DNA from: Ceratothoa steindachneri
Lineage: Eukaryota > Arthropoda > Malacostraca > Isopoda > Cymothoidae
Length of the DNA stretch: 64,000 nucleotides
Reading direction: 5' to 3'
NCBI GenBank assembly: GCA_963969495.1
Contig: OZ018338.1
Span: forward strand, 45,825,206-45,889,205
Of the stretch, positions 1 through 12,351 are shown in pieces (position 1 is the first letter of the stretch; each line of letters starts with the position of its first letter). Made by a program: the position numbers and the translations under genes. The notes beneath the pieces were generated by a model. That model saw only the letters and a program-made list of their open reading frames with translations, was not told where the DNA came from and made no database searches.

Positions 1-133
1 TTAACCCATTTCGAAATCTTCTCAATGGCAGGAGTAAAGTGGCAGACTCGAGCGATGGTCCAGAATCAGCAGAAGCCTAGAGATTCTTGGGGAGGCGTTT
101 GCCGATCAGTGGGAGATAATGAACTGATGATAT

Positions 134-134
<1 letters not shown>

Positions 135-182
<48 letters not shown>
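135..182. repeat. (AT)n microsatellite
   Basis: An almost pure TA dinucleotide tract. Short ORFs that cross it encode only Tyr-Ile repeats and are not genes. Confidence 0.95.
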
Positions 183-185
<3 letters not shown>

Positions 186-359
186 GAATTCAACCACATT
201 CTCTGAAGACAATTTAATTCAGAACAGTTTCGGTGTATCTCACACCCTTTTTCAACTGACACTGGATAGAAAATATTAGAAAAGTGCTTACAAACATAAC
301 ACGGGGTCAGGTCGTGAAAGATCCCCCCTTTTTTCCCCCAATCCCCTACTTGTGGCTAA

Positions 360-761
360 TCAGGGGGGGGGGGGGTTAGGCCTAAACATATTAAAGGGCT
401 GAACTTTTACTAGTTTGTTTATTTGCTTTCGTATTACAGGATTAAAAGAAAATTGACCTTCAGATAGATTTAAATTAGGAACTGACGATATCAAGCTCGA
501 TTCTACGATTCTTCTCTTAACATAGTTAGCCGATTTAAATACCATTTTACTTCCATTGAAATCGATCGAATGGCCCAAGTTTCTAACATGGCAAAATATT
601 CCACTGCTTTGGCTGCTCACTCTAATATTTCTTTTGTGTTCGTACAATCTCTTGTCTAGATTTCTCCCCGTTTTCCCTATATAAACTTTATGGCAATCGT
701 TGCATGGTATTGCATATACTCCTATGTTATGATGTTCTTTGGGTTTTCTGGCAATCATCAA
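360..761 (-). pseudogene. PLE-1: GIY-YIG endonuclease domain
   Basis: This is the C-terminal nuclease of the same Penelope-like element, which nicks the target to prime reverse transcription. It shows GVYAIPC (the GIY strand), a C-x2-C pair (CNDC) typical of PLE nucleases, VYIGKTGRNL (the YIG strand), DKRLYEHKRNI (conserved Arg and His) and, further on, RRIVESSLI with the catalytic Glu. A stop and a frame change separate it from the RT upstream. The frame runs into a G/C homopolymer at 361-375, so its natural end may be lost or misread there. Confidence 0.9.
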
Positions 762-1894
762 TTAGTTTAAGAAGTTATTATATTTAAAGGCTAGATTAAT
801 ACCCGCTTTTCCAAATATGTCCTTTACACTATTTAATTTTTTTTTAAATGGCAATGTTATACATTTGTTGAAGTCATTAATGCGGGAAGGCTTATTAACA
901 TAGAATGTTTTCCTAGCTGCAAAATGGGCAAACGATATGAACCAATCGGGGTAATACAAATTAGAAAAATGGTCCTGATAATGACAATTTCCTCATCTAA
1001 ATAGGAAGGATGACATATCTTATATGCTCTAAGGAAAAGGTTAGAAATTACCGATTTTTTAACAGTATTATCGTGAAACGAAAAATAATGTATATAGGCA
1101 TTCGAGTGGGTTGGTTTCCTATACACGTCAAGTTTTAATTCATCGTGATCTTTAGTAATGAGGACATCTAAAAAGGGAAATCTATTATCATATTCCCATT
1201 CATATTTAAATTTGATGGAGACATGCAAATTATTCAAATTATTAAAAAAGTTATCAAAATCATGGCCATTAGGCCATACAGAAAATACATCGTCAATGTA
1301 TCTTAACCATATAAAGTTAAAGGGAGAAATTGTGATAAGAAGTTCAGTCTCAAAATATTCCCTGAAGAAACATGCCAATATCGGAGATAAGCTATTTCCC
1401 ATGCTAAGGCCAAATATTTGTCTATAAAACTCATTATTTACTCGAAACACATTGGCAGAGAGACATAATTCAACTAAATCGATAAATTTACTCGTAGAAA
1501 TGGGAAGATCCAAATTAAGTCTAGGCATGATTTCCCGCAGAAGGCCCATGGTTTGGTCAACCGGAACTTTGGTAAACAAAGAGTTTACATCAAAGCTCAC
1601 AAGTTTTCCATCCGATAATTGCAAGTGGTTGAGGCGATCAACGAAATCTTGAGTGTTCATAATGTGTGCAGATGAGATTCTTCCAACTGCTGGAGATAAA
1701 TGCTTGGCGAGCCATTTGAAGAGCTTATAAATGGGAGAATTAATATTGCAAATGATTGGACGTAAGGGACATCCCTCTTTGTGGGTCTTTGGGAGCTCAT
1801 ACATATAAGGAAGTGAAGGGTTCGTACTCCTGAATTGTTTGATTAAATCTGCCAAGCAAGAAAGCGTGATCGTATTAGCCAAAGCGATTTGCAC
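762..1894 (-). pseudogene. Penelope-like element PLE-1: reverse transcriptase
   Basis: This is the reverse transcriptase of a Penelope-like retroelement, which would copy element RNA at a nicked chromosomal target. Seen on the minus strand in order: YELPKTHKEGCPLRPI (the PLE RT2 block), SFDVNSLFTKVPV (first catalytic Asp region), GLSMGNSLSPILA, and RYIDDVF, the YxDD active site, near 1,287-1,301. YRKPTHSNAYIHY is the usual PLE thumb motif. The 5' part that should carry the KxDKGxxVV block is missing: an in-frame stop lies just upstream of 1,894. At about 960 the reading frame shifts into another frame (PDWFISFAHFAARKTFY), which ends at a stop near 762 before the nuclease. It is therefore a broken copy with an intact catalytic core. 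The family call is secure; the exact ends are not. Confidence 0.9.
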
Positions 1895-3227
1895 AGGAGG
1901 AAACGTTTAGAGCCCATCAATGTCGTCACCCAGAAACTGGGCAAAAAGATCTGGTCCACTTTAACGAATCGTGTCATTCCAGAACTGCAGGGAACAGGCG
2001 GCAGGCTTAATATAACTGCAAGGCTACGGGCAAAAGTCTCACGCCAAAGCCGATTCCCGAGCACAAAACTTTGTACACAAGAAGTAATTACACCAATATA
2101 CACATAGAGATAACACAACACAACATTTCAAAAATCACTACAGAAAAATACAAAAATGAGAGTATTAAACAATACAAATAACACTAAAAAAGCTTTACAA
2201 GGGGAATTGTCGGCAAGAAAGCTATAAAAGTCTTGAATGCTATTAACTTTTTTCCACTGAAAATTAGAACAACAAAGCACAAGTAAGAAACAATAAGAAG
2301 AACATTAAAAAACACATGAAGAAACATAAACCTAGGATATAAAACAAAATAAAAACATTAATAAAGGCAAAATAAAAGGAAACAAAATAAAGCGATGCCC
2401 TCCCTACTAGGGCAAAATACCCCTTCCCCATCTTTAATTTTCACCTACTTTATCTTCCACTATCCCATCTTCTACGAAAATTCTGAGTATATCATCATCA
2501 TCAAAGTTAGTCAGACGGCGTAGATTTTTTGGTTATAAGCATCCGACAACTACTTCAGAACCGGTAAAGGAAGGGAAGTTTTGGATAAAATTTCCCCAAA
2601 ATGCCTCCGAAAAAATCGAAAGAGAGTACTTAAGAAAGATAAATATTACTTATTTTTTATCACCATCACCATTTTACTAATTTCATATTTCTCTTTTAGT
2701 GGCCCCACTTAAGCAGATGACTGCTCAAGTCCCCGGCCCCGCCCACCTGCGTGAACTGTCGTCAGATATGAGAGGGGTTTGCCATTCATGTTTCGTTCCA
2801 ACCATGCGGGGCAATAGCTTGGCCATAATTGGGGGCATTGGAGGAAGCAAATTTGAGGAGTAGCCCACAGCCGATAACAATGTCAGAAACAATTCTGGAC
2901 AAGGGACGGAATGCCACTTCCGCTGGTCAGCACAGCGGTGGCCCCTTCCAGGACAATAGAGGGACACACAACCGTCTCTATGGTATGTTGGGATGCTGTC
3001 GCGATTAAAACACCCTCGGGGGGTGGCGTTGTCAATAAGACCATCATACAATCACGCCCCTGAGAGGATGCCACGCGGATTCTTCTCCCAAAAGGTAACA
3101 TAATATTTTTTTCCAAACAAGTAAAGTAACAGATACCCATAAGAACTAGTGAGTCCCGAATAAGAATAAAAGGCCAAAAACAAAAATAAAAAGTGTGCCC
3201 TCTCTTCAAGGGGTTCTCATCAATAAA
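1895..3227. other. No supported gene
   Basis: The stretch from 1,895 to about 2,110 may hold more of PLE-1 in shifted frames, but no conserved block is clear. The part from 2,100 to 2,640 is AT-rich noncoding. The part from 2,700 to 3,227 is GC-richer and leads into the LINE ORF1, so it could be that element's 5' untranslated region. Overlapping ORFs on the minus strand here show no recognisable domain. Confidence 0.5.
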
Positions 3228-4836
3228 ATGGCGACCCAAGGTGCCCCGAGGGTCCCGCTAAGGTGTATTAGCGACCGTGACAAACTGGACAAGGGCACAG
3301 TCTACAAGACTGTTTGGCAAGCTGTGTGTGGCAGTTTTGAGGCTGATTGACACACTTGCTGGATATGTCGCAGTGCGCGAGCACGAAAAAGACATAGGGA
3401 GGGAGGAGTAAAACACTTAAGAAATATTAACTTCCAACCGACCACGCCTCCACAAATACAAGCGCACAGGCGCGTGGTGTGTAAAACGCTGGACCCATAG
3501 GTCGGCCAGCACACTAAAAAGGAAATAAAGAAGAAGTTAGAAAGTAACCAAACATGGGCGAAAGTGGCCGAAATTATCAAATTTTATAATAAAAGAGATA
3601 ACTCGGACTACCATCATGTCTTGAAGGTTATTTTCACCGACACTGAAATGGCGTCCAAGGCGAAAGAAAGAGGGCTGCTCCTCTTTAAGGCCAAGATTAG
3701 TGGTGAACAGATTGAGCGCGAAGAATAAACCCCCATGCAGATCTGCTTCAAATGTTATCGCCTGGACCATCATGCCACAAAGGACTGCAAGGAGCAGGAA
3801 TCAACTTGTTTCAGATGAAGTAAAAAAGGCCACGGCTGGCGCGAATGCCCGGCCAAATAAGAAAAGTGCCCTAACCGCATTCAAAGACATAGGGCAATGG
3901 CGATGTCCTGCCCCCCCCCCTCCAAAAAAAATACTAAAATGAGAGGCGGAAGCCAAGAAATTAGGAGGGCAAACACCACCTACGCCCAAGTGGCTAAAGT
4001 CACCCCTTCAGTTAGTGCCACTAACAACCCAACTTTAAGAACATTGATCAAAGTAGGCAGGGAGGACAAAAACTCCCCCAAATCCTTACTTGCATTATTT
4101 ATGCACATGTACAGAACCTGACAAACCCAGGCTGCTTTGCCAGTGAAATGAACAATATGCTCAAACACAATGGCTTGGCAGAGATGTGGTTTCCGGAGAA
4201 CCCACCTTCAGGAAAAGTCCTACAAATGCACTTCGAAACAGAGGAAGAGGCACCTGCAACCCCTTTCCCAAGAGATACCGAGGCAAAAGATACAAGGAGC
4301 AGGATCATGAAACAGAAACCAGCCCCACATAGGTCCCAAAACAAGGACCCACGAATAGAAGCAGAAGGAAGAGGGAAGAGAGTGCGAAAAGAGCAGCTAG
4401 ACGAATCAAGCAGGCTGAAGGTAACCTCCTAAGCTCCGCTTCGTCATCCGAAGATGAGCAGATCTCCCAGCCCCTTAAGATGCAAGAGAAAATAAGGAGC
4501 ACGAACTGTAAGAAAATAAAAGTATACGATGTTGAGGAAATCAACATCAAATTCTTCAGAAAGTATGAAACCTCCTTCCCAGAAGACCCAAAGGTTGGAG
4601 AGATCATAGAAGAAGTGAGAACGGGCCTATTAAAATAGGCTTACGACTCACCAGACCAAGAAGTGCTAGTAGATACAGCGCTCATGAAGGGCAGAATAAA
4701 AGTTTATAGAGACTCCTGTCTCACCATAAGCAAGGCAGAATTTAAGAAAATTCGGAACGGGAAATACACATGGAACAAAAAACACAAAAAGAGGAAACTA
4801 ACGCATACAAACACACAAGATACAGATAACACAAAC
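3228..4836 (+). pseudogene. LINE copy 1, ORF1: Gag-like zinc-knuckle protein
   Basis: ORF1 of a two-ORF non-LTR retrotransposon, an RNA-binding protein of the element's RNP. The ATG at 3,228 opens a frame that stays readable past 3,860 despite stops near 3,348 and 3,498 and at 3,726. Conserved segments shared with the copies at 20.5 and 62.4 kb are WAKVAEIIKF, KAKERGLLLF and EQIEREE. Then come CCHC-type knuckles: CFKCYRLDHHATKDC, and a second one in which the second Cys is replaced by TGA at 3,816-3,818. A third Cys/His cluster (HRAMAMSCP) follows. After about 4,120 the frame shifts; the basic tail runs through YDVEEINIKFF to a Lys-rich stretch at about 4,780. There is no stop between that stretch and the ORF2 start, so ORF1 and ORF2 are in the same frame at the junction. 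Confidence 0.85.
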
Positions 4837-7230
4837 ATGGAAAACGATAACAATACATCAGGAATTCTCAATGTTAACGTTGATGGATGGAAAGGCAAAC
4901 AAATTCCTTACGGGAACATATTTCGTAAAGTGGATCCCGACCTAATCCTCATCACCGAACACGGCGTTAACTCAAACACGAACAGCATCAAGATACCCAA
5001 CTACACAGTCATAAACAAAAAACACACACAGGAAAGATACGATGGCGCTGCCATCGCGATCCGAAACAACATAACATACATAAAAAACTTCCAAGCCTAG
5101 ATGAATTATTTGTAGCAGTAACAATACCTACCCTGGTTGGAAACCTGACCGTGGCGTCTGCCTATCAACCTCCACGACGAGATTACATGCCGATTCCTAA
5201 CTTTTACAACCTCTCCGGGCGCGGGAAACTTACATTGCTTGGTGGTGATGTTAATGCCAGATGCCGTGCATCAGGCTACGGAAGCACCGACCAGAGGGAA
5301 AGAAACCTGGGGCTGTTACTCGAAAGAGACAGACTCCAGAGGGCCGGGCCAGTTTTCTAAACCTTCTTAACGCAACGTTCGGCAACAAAACCGGACAATG
5401 TGTTGACATCCAAGAACTTCTCCTTCAACATCGTCAATGAGCCCGAACCAGTGGTACCGAACGACCATATCCAGATTTTCACCACTATTTCGCTTGCCCC
5501 AATACTCAAGTACATTACACTTAGGAAATGTTACGCGAAAGCTGACTGGGAGATATATAGAGAAATACTCCGTACATACCAACCAACTGACCTAGGATAC
5601 GCTAACATCGTAGATATTGATGAAGAGATTAACAAGATCACAGATCTCCTTATTCTAGCCGACGAGAGATGCGTTTCCAGAATCTCCTATAAAATGCTCC
5701 CACAACCTGAGTGGACGAAAGAGATGAGAGAAATCGCCCGAGAACATCGAGAAATCTATGATGAGATTGGAAGGACAGGAACCAATAGAGAAAGAACAGC
5801 CAGAATGAGGTATCTTGGCGTGGAACTGAAAGATATTATAATTGAAAATCAAACAACAATCTGGAATGACATCATTGAGAAGCTGGACAGGGGAAGCAAT
5901 CGTGTAAAATTTGAAATAACATCCAAAGAATTAGAGGATTGACTCCCAGACCCAAAACCCAAAATCAAAGATGGAGACGACATCATAGAGGACCCAGAGT
6001 CTCTCGAAAGAAAATTTAGAGCACACTGGCAAGAGATTTTCGCTATATCACCTGAGGAGAACGACGACTTCGACCAGGACTTTGAAGACCAATTGCTCGA
6101 CGACCTCGGCATAGTGATACATAGAACCCACAACCATCCACAAGTATCTCAGGAAAGAGTAAGAGTTGACCACGGATGCCCGATAACTGTCGAAGAGACC
6201 TTGAAAACCATAAGGTCCTCCAAGCAGAGGGCTCTAGGCTTGTCTGGGATTACGAAGAACAACCTGTAAATGCCCCAAGGCAAATTATTCAGGGCTTGGA
6301 GAACACAATGAACGCTGCCCTGAATACAGGCTACTTTCCCGATGGATACAAGATGGCCAATATCATCTTTATTCCGAAGGGAAACAAGCCCCCGGACCAG
6401 GTGGCAAACCCTCGCTCGATCTCTCTTCTTAAGATACAGGGGGAAATCTTTGAAAAGATTTTAGCAAACAGGCTACAAGCTAAACTGAGCGAGTTAGGAG
6501 CGCATAACCCCCAAATGCTTGGGTTTCGCAAAAAAGGGGAACAGACAACGCCCTGGCGCTCCTCACGAGAAAAAGTTGCATACTCCCAAGCGAACAGGTT
6601 CTATGTAGACATTGTGTTGAGGGACATGCAAAAGGCCTTCGATAAAGTCTGGCTGGAAGGACTTCAATACAAGATCCTGAACCTCCAGCTAGATCCAATC
6701 CTAGAAAGGATCCTCTGTAGCTTCTTCATGGACAGAAGGGCATGTCTCATGATAGAAGGGTACAGAGGCCCTAAATTCGAATTAAGGCGGGCGTTTCTCA
6801 GGGTAGCTGCCTGAGTCCTCTGCTGTACTTGGTCTTCACCATCGACCTCCCAACTCCGGTGCACAGGGCCCTTCAAATTGTCCCATGCTCGGGGAGGAAA
6901 GCAAGAGCGCAGGCGGCTCGCACAATACCGGAAATCAATAACATCAGCCAATACGAGAGACGATAGAAAATCAGGACCAACAGGGAAAAATTCAAAATCG
7001 TCTCATTGAGCCGCGAGTTGACATGGTTCATCATCATAGATGGGAGGAGATACGGCTACTCCGCCGAACGCACCGTCCTGGGCCTTAAAATAACCGACCA
7101 TGGATACTCGAGACACCACACGGAGAGGCGGAACCTGGCAAGGAGAGAAATCTCCAAGCTTTACAGGTTTAGACATCTTAGCTCGGCCAACATCAGAAAA
7201 ATATATCTGATGTATGATTATAAAAAATAA
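4837..7230 (+). pseudogene. LINE copy 1, ORF2: APE endonuclease and reverse transcriptase
   Basis: ORF2 would nick target DNA and reverse-transcribe the element. The ATG at 4,837 precedes an APE-type nuclease: NVNVDGWKGKQIPYGNI, DLILITEHG (E catalytic), GGDVNAR (the GDFNAR block) and NDHIQI (the SDHxPI block). RT blocks follow: MANIIFIPKGNK, SISLLKIQGEIFEKILANRL, LGFRKKGEQ, VDIVLRDMQKAFDKVW (first Asp), then GSCLSPLLYLVF in a shifted frame near 6,806. The segment that should carry YADD is absent between about 6,860 and 6,950, so the active site is deleted. The tail resumes at KIRTNREKFKIVSLS and VLGLKITDHGYS. At least four stops or frameshifts occur. The domain order fits the Jockey/I/R1-like group; clade assignment is uncertain. 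Confidence 0.85.
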
Positions 7231-7644
7231 TTAGTACTTTAATTCATTACCCTTAAAATTAAAATTAATAAACGAGAAACAGAAAGATAAATTAATGAGT
7301 TAACCCAAGAGAATATATCTTTCAATAATTAAACATTCAATTAACATACATAATATTATTATGTGTGTTATTATGAAAATAACCCACCGAACAAGACAGA
7401 GCATTATTGCACAGCATTATTCAAATAAAGACAGTAAAAGTACGCTGTTCACGCGCCTTATAAACTCTACTAGTTTTGCACCGAACAATCCTTAATGTTC
7501 GAGAATGTTCTAGAAAACTCTCACTCGTTCGCGCGATGTGCGCACACCACGCGTACTAGATATATCCGGTTTTCTAATATCTCGAAAACATGTATCTCTC
7601 TAACACACACACATACACTCTCTCTCTCTCTCTCTCTCTCTTAA
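7231..7644. other. AT-rich spacer with (CA)n/(TC)n tract
   Basis: No coding signal. A compound simple repeat, CA-rich then (TC)n, occupies about 7,603-7,642 and directly precedes LINE A1. Confidence 0.8.
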
Positions 7645-10250
7645 CTCGACTAATTGCAACAGCGTATCCGACCATAAACTACTAGGTATTTACCTAGAGA
7701 TAGGTCCTGTCAGACACAGGACCCTGGTGTTTGACAGACCCCCTGTCCAACTCTTAGAACAGGACAGGAGTCTGTATCAGCTGTTGGGTGAACTTGTAAA
7801 GGACAGAGTGTGTATCACCATGGGTGACTTCAATACCCATATTGACTGGGAAACGAGAGACCCTGTGGCGAAAACGCACTTCTTCTGGAGTTCGCGAACA
7901 ACGAGTTCCTGACTCAATGGGTGAGAGAGCCAACGAGAGGAGACAATATTCTCGACTTGGTTTTCACCTCTGAGGATGACATCGTTGAGGATTTCTCTGT
8001 TGGCGAATAGCTCAGTGGTAGTGACCACCGACTAATTAGATTTGTAGTCAAAGTCCCTAAGGCAGGGCCTGCAACTAGTAAATTGAGGAAACTTGATTTG
8101 AGATGAGCAGACTTTGCAGGTCTTCGTGCTGAACTGACTGACGCGAGTCTAGAATTGTGCGAGGTGTTGAAGACTCGTGGAACAGTTTCATAACCACATT
8201 CATGAGTCTTCAGTCGCGTTTCATTCCTCTAAAATGCTCCCGTCGTTCTTCTGTTCAACCAAAGTGATTTAATCGAGAAATCGGCCAACTGCTTAGGGAG
8301 AAGAGAAATGTGCACCGGCAATCGAAGATCTCGGATGACTTTGACGAATACCAGAGTCTAGCCAAGAGAGTGACGTCCAGCATAAGGGCAGTTAAGCGGT
8401 CTGAGGCACTCTGAGTGGCGAGACTTTGTAAAGAGAATCCCAAGAAGTTCTTTGGATATGTAAACAGCCTTAAACCAATCTGTCGAACGATTGGCCCTTT
8501 GAGGGGACATTAAAGGAGGGGACATCTAAGCACTCAGATGCAAAAAATGCTAACCTCCTTAACAACTACTTCTCTTCAGTGTTTACTGAAGATTGTGATC
8601 CCATCCCCCAGCCAACGAGTTTCTACTCGGGGAAAATACTGGAAGATATGGATTTCACGGAAGAAGAAATAGAAAAGAAGATCAGTAACCTAATGACGAA
8701 TAAGTCACCTGGCCCGAATGGGTTTCTACCTAAAGTGTAGTAAGAAGTGCGCGATCAAGTCTCAAGACACCTGAACGCAATCTTCAACATGTCATTCCGG
8801 ACCGAATGCGTTCCTAGAGACTGGCGTGAAGCGGAGGTGACTCCTATCTTCAAGAAAGGAGACTGTAGCCAACCGTCGAACTACCGACCTATCAGTCTGA
8901 CTTCGATAGTCGGTAAACTCATGGAAAACATGATGGTGGACAAAATGACGTCGCATTTAGAGTCAAAGTTGCTACTGGAGTTCCCAGCACGGCTTCCGAA
9001 GACAACGGTCATGCCTGAAGAACCTTATGGAATTCTTCCACTTCGTCTTCAGAGAGCACGATCGGGACAAGGCAGTAGATGTGGTGTACTTAAACTTTCA
9101 GAAAGCCTTTGATAAGGTACCACACCGCCGCATTCTTCGGAAAGTGCAAACGTAGGGTATATACGGAAAAGTAGCCGGCTGGATAGAGAACTGGCTAAAA
9201 GGCAGACGGCAACGGGTGGTGGTGAATGGACAGGCTTCTGAGGAGCTGCCTCAAGGTTATGTCCTGGGACTTCTACTTGTCATCATCTACGTCAACGACA
9301 TGAACGGTGACATGGTTGCTAAGATTTCTAAATTTTCCAAAGATACCATGCTTGCTATGAACGTTGCAAAATATGGAAATACTGCCCGCCTGCAGGAAGA
9401 TCTTGGGAAGATTGGGGAGTGGTCGGACGCGTGGCAAACGGCTTTAACGTGATAAAATGCAAAGTGATGCATATCAGCCACCGAAATCTTCAATCTTAGT
9501 ATATCCTTAAGGGCACTGCTATTGAATCCACGACACTGAGAAGGACTTGGGTGTAACAATCACTAGTGACCTCAAGTTTTCGAAACTGCATTGAGGCGGA
9601 GAAAAAGGCACAAAGGATGCTTGTCTACATAAAGCGCTAGTTTGAATATCGGAACAAGGAGATTGTACTGTGTTTGTACAATTCACTTGTCCGATTGAAG
9701 CTGGAGTATGCCGTACAATTTTGGAGTCCTTCGTTTCGAAAGGACATCGCGAGATTGGAACGCGTGCAAGCCAGGGCAACCAAACTGATTCCCTCTATCA
9801 AACATAAAAGTTATAAAGATAGATTAAGGGAATTAGATCTGTTCTCATTGGAAACCCGTAGACTGTGTGGTCAGCTCATCGAAGTTTTCAAAATACTTCA
9901 AGGGCTCGACAATGTTGACTACAGGGATATTTTGACACTTGTTGAGAGCAGAACAAGAAATCACGGCTTTAAACTTGAACTGAAGCGTTACAACTGCAAT
10001 ATGTGTGGAAAATTTTTCACGTACAGTATCTGTAGTAGTTGGAACGCACTTCCAGTAGAAGTTGTCCACACTGAATCTGTTGACCAGTTCAAGTCAAGAC
10101 TAGACAGGGTCTTGAAAAATAGCCGTTTGAGGACGTAAAGCATTTGAGCAGAGATGTGCCTGCTCGACTGCTAGTCCAAAGGTACCCTCATTGAATGGAC
10201 CGTAAGGTCTTTTAGGGTACTTTGTTTCCTTGTTACTCCTTGTTACACAC
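7645..10250 (+). pseudogene. LINE A1, CR1/Jockey-like (endonuclease + RT), degenerate
   Basis: A 5'-truncated non-LTR retrotransposon. Seen in order: the end of an APE nuclease (LLGIYLEIGPVRHRTLV, then TMGDFNTHIDW around 7,820), many stops to 8,500, NYFSSVFTEDCDPIPQP, EIEKKISNLMTNKSPGPNGF, WREAEVTPIFKKGDCSQPSN, YRPISLTSIVGKLMENMM, AFDKVPH at about 9,110, LPQGYVLGLLLVIIYVNDM, and KFSKDTMLAM, where the FADD active site reads FSKD. The C-terminal tail is well kept at 9,674-10,138, with WSPSFRKDIARLERVQARA and LRELDLFSLETRRL. The 3' untranslated segment 10,139-10,250 is shared with A2. The FADD change means this copy could not polymerise even without its stops. Confidence 0.88.
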
Positions 10251-10285
10251 ACATACACAGTCTCTCTCTCCCTCCCCCCTCCCCC

Positions 10286-11530
10286 AAAATTGAAAGTTGG
10301 CCAATGTAACACTAATTTTTTTATATGGATGTAAAGAGAGAGCTAGTAATTATCGCTCAATAAGCCTATACTCCGTAGTTGGAAAACTCCTCGAAACTAG
10401 TATTGCTGATAAAATAGTTGAACATTTAGAGGTGAATAAATTATTAAAGGATTCCCAGCATGGCTTCAGGAGAAAGAGGTCATGCCTCACAAATTTATTA
10501 GATTTTTTTCACTATATAAACACCGAGTATGACAATAACAGATTAATTGATATTTTGTATTTAGATTTTAGAAAGGCACTTGATAAAGATCCGCATGGGA
10601 ATAAGAGGCAAAATAGAAAAATGAATCGAAAACTGTTTCACTGATCGGTACAAGCGTCAAAATGGGTTCCTGTCAGTAATGTTGTTCCACAAGGTTCTGT
10701 CCTTGGACCTTTGTTTTTTATTATGCATGTTAATGATATAGACGATGACTTGCTATCAAAAATTTCTAAGTTCGCAGATGATTGCAAATTAGAAAAAGGA
10801 CTAATAACTGAACAGGATGTTTTTGAATGGAAACTAACCTTAAATCTTAATAAGTGTGAAGTAATGCATATCGGTTATAAAAATCCAAGAGCAGAATATA
10901 AACTTTTCGATAAAAAGATTACAGTAACTGAAAATGAATATTATCTTGGAGTGTATATCTCAAATGATCTTAAGTTTACTCAGCAGTGCATTGAAGTTGA
11001 AAAGAAAGCACTAAGGCTTTTCGGATATATAAAACACCAATTCACTTACAAAAATAAAACTACAATCTTGAATATGTACAATGCATTGGTAAGACCACAA
11101 GTAGAATACTTTTCTTAGATCTGGGCACCATACTTAAGAAAATATATGAAAGATTAGAGAAGGTACAAGCAAGAGCCACAAAATTAATTCCAGAACTACG
11201 AAATCATAATTATGCAATAAGATTAGAAAGGTTAAACTTATTCAGCCTTGAAACAAGACGATTGAGGGGCTAATTAATAAAAATGTTTAAAATATTGAAA
11301 GGAATAGATAACGTACTTGGTTCGAATTCAGCACATCTAGTACAAGAAATAACGGAATGAAAATAATGCCAAAGAATTTTCGAACAAGTTTATGCGGAAA
11401 CTCCTTTGCATACAAAAGTGTAAATATCTGGAATCAGTTACCTGAAGATGTAGTTTCTAGTAGTTCAGTTGAAACATTTTAGGTTAGACTGGACAAAAGT
11501 TTAAGAAACGAATGCTCATATTAAAGATTA
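10286..11530 (+). pseudogene. LINE B, CR1-like AT-rich reverse transcriptase
   Basis: A different, AT-rich LINE, 5'-truncated in RT block 2 and abutting the pyrimidine-rich tail of LINE A1. It shows KVANVTLIFLYG, NYRSISLYSVVGKLLETSI, DSQHGFRRKRSCLTNLL, LYLDFRKALDK (first Asp), VPQGSVLGPLFFIMHVND and KFADDCKLEK, an intact FADD active site near 10,770. The thumb and C-terminal block include NKCEVMHIGYKN and, in shifted frames after 11,118, RLEKVQARATKLIPEL and RLERLNLFSLETRRL. Stops and frameshifts at about 10,640 and 11,118 break it. Codon use is far more AT-rich than in LINE A, which argues for a separate family. Confidence 0.87.
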
Positions 11531-11720
11531 ATAAAATCTCTCCATTATTATTTGTTTGTTTATATAAGCTAAGAATCTACTGTAAATATGTTAGATAACA
11601 AGTGACATGACAACATATGTTGAAAATATAAAACGCATGCTCATATTAACTATTAGTAAATGTCTTCATTAATATTTGTTTAGATAAATTAACAATATAT
11701 TGTAAATATGTTTAGGTCTA
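11509..11720 (+). repeat. Tandem duplication in the LINE B 3' tail
   Basis: Two imperfect units with a period of about 122 bp. Both contain ATGCTCATATTAA, a TTATTAATATTTGTTTAG-like stretch and CTGTAAATATGTT-like text. This could be a tandemly repeated 3' untranslated region. Confidence 0.7.
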
Positions 11721-12351
11721 ATATTTCTAATAAATTATTCTTTGACGTGAATATGTTGTGTTTCTAGGGTTTTTTTTAAAAGGCTTTTTAATTGGATGCT
11801 CATAAAGGAAACTAAAGAAAAAAAAGGACATATTTGAAATTTAAATTGAATGCTCTATCAATGTTTGATTGAATATATACTACTAAGCCATATATATATA
11901 TATATGTATGTATATATATATATTTTTTTTTAAGTCAAGCATCTAGAATAAGATTAGCCTTTATTAAGAATACGAGGAAAATAAGTGATAATTAATAAGA
12001 AAGTAAAAAGATGCATGATACAAATTTAGATTAGCAATATGTAGTTAGTTTGTTTTGTTTTGGGTTTTTTTATTCATGTTTAGACATTTTATTCCTGCTT
12101 TTTTGTTGAAATTTCCTGGTCGTATCTTTGTTTCAACATTGCTAGGTACATTTCTTTCAATTTTCCAAACTCTGAAAAGGGTGGGAGAGGAGGGTGGAGA
12201 GAGACTTCATATTTTATATACTATGCCTAATACGTATTGTTTAATTGTTTACAGTTGTACATATTTAAAATAAAAAAATAGGTACTTCCGTTGAAATGGA
12301 TCAAATGGTCTCTTGAAATAGTTACTTTCGTTGTATGTCTCTCTCTCTCTA
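11721..12351. other. AT-rich intergenic segment
   Basis: No coding signal. It contains a short TA/TATG microsatellite at about 11,888-11,922 and a (CT)n tract at 12,337-12,351 directly before LINE A2. Confidence 0.7.

Noticed and set aside
2725..3239. Minus-strand ORFs of 108 and 118 codons
   Set aside because: They overlap each other in different frames, have no domain, and lie just upstream of and partly over the LINE ORF1 start on the other strand.
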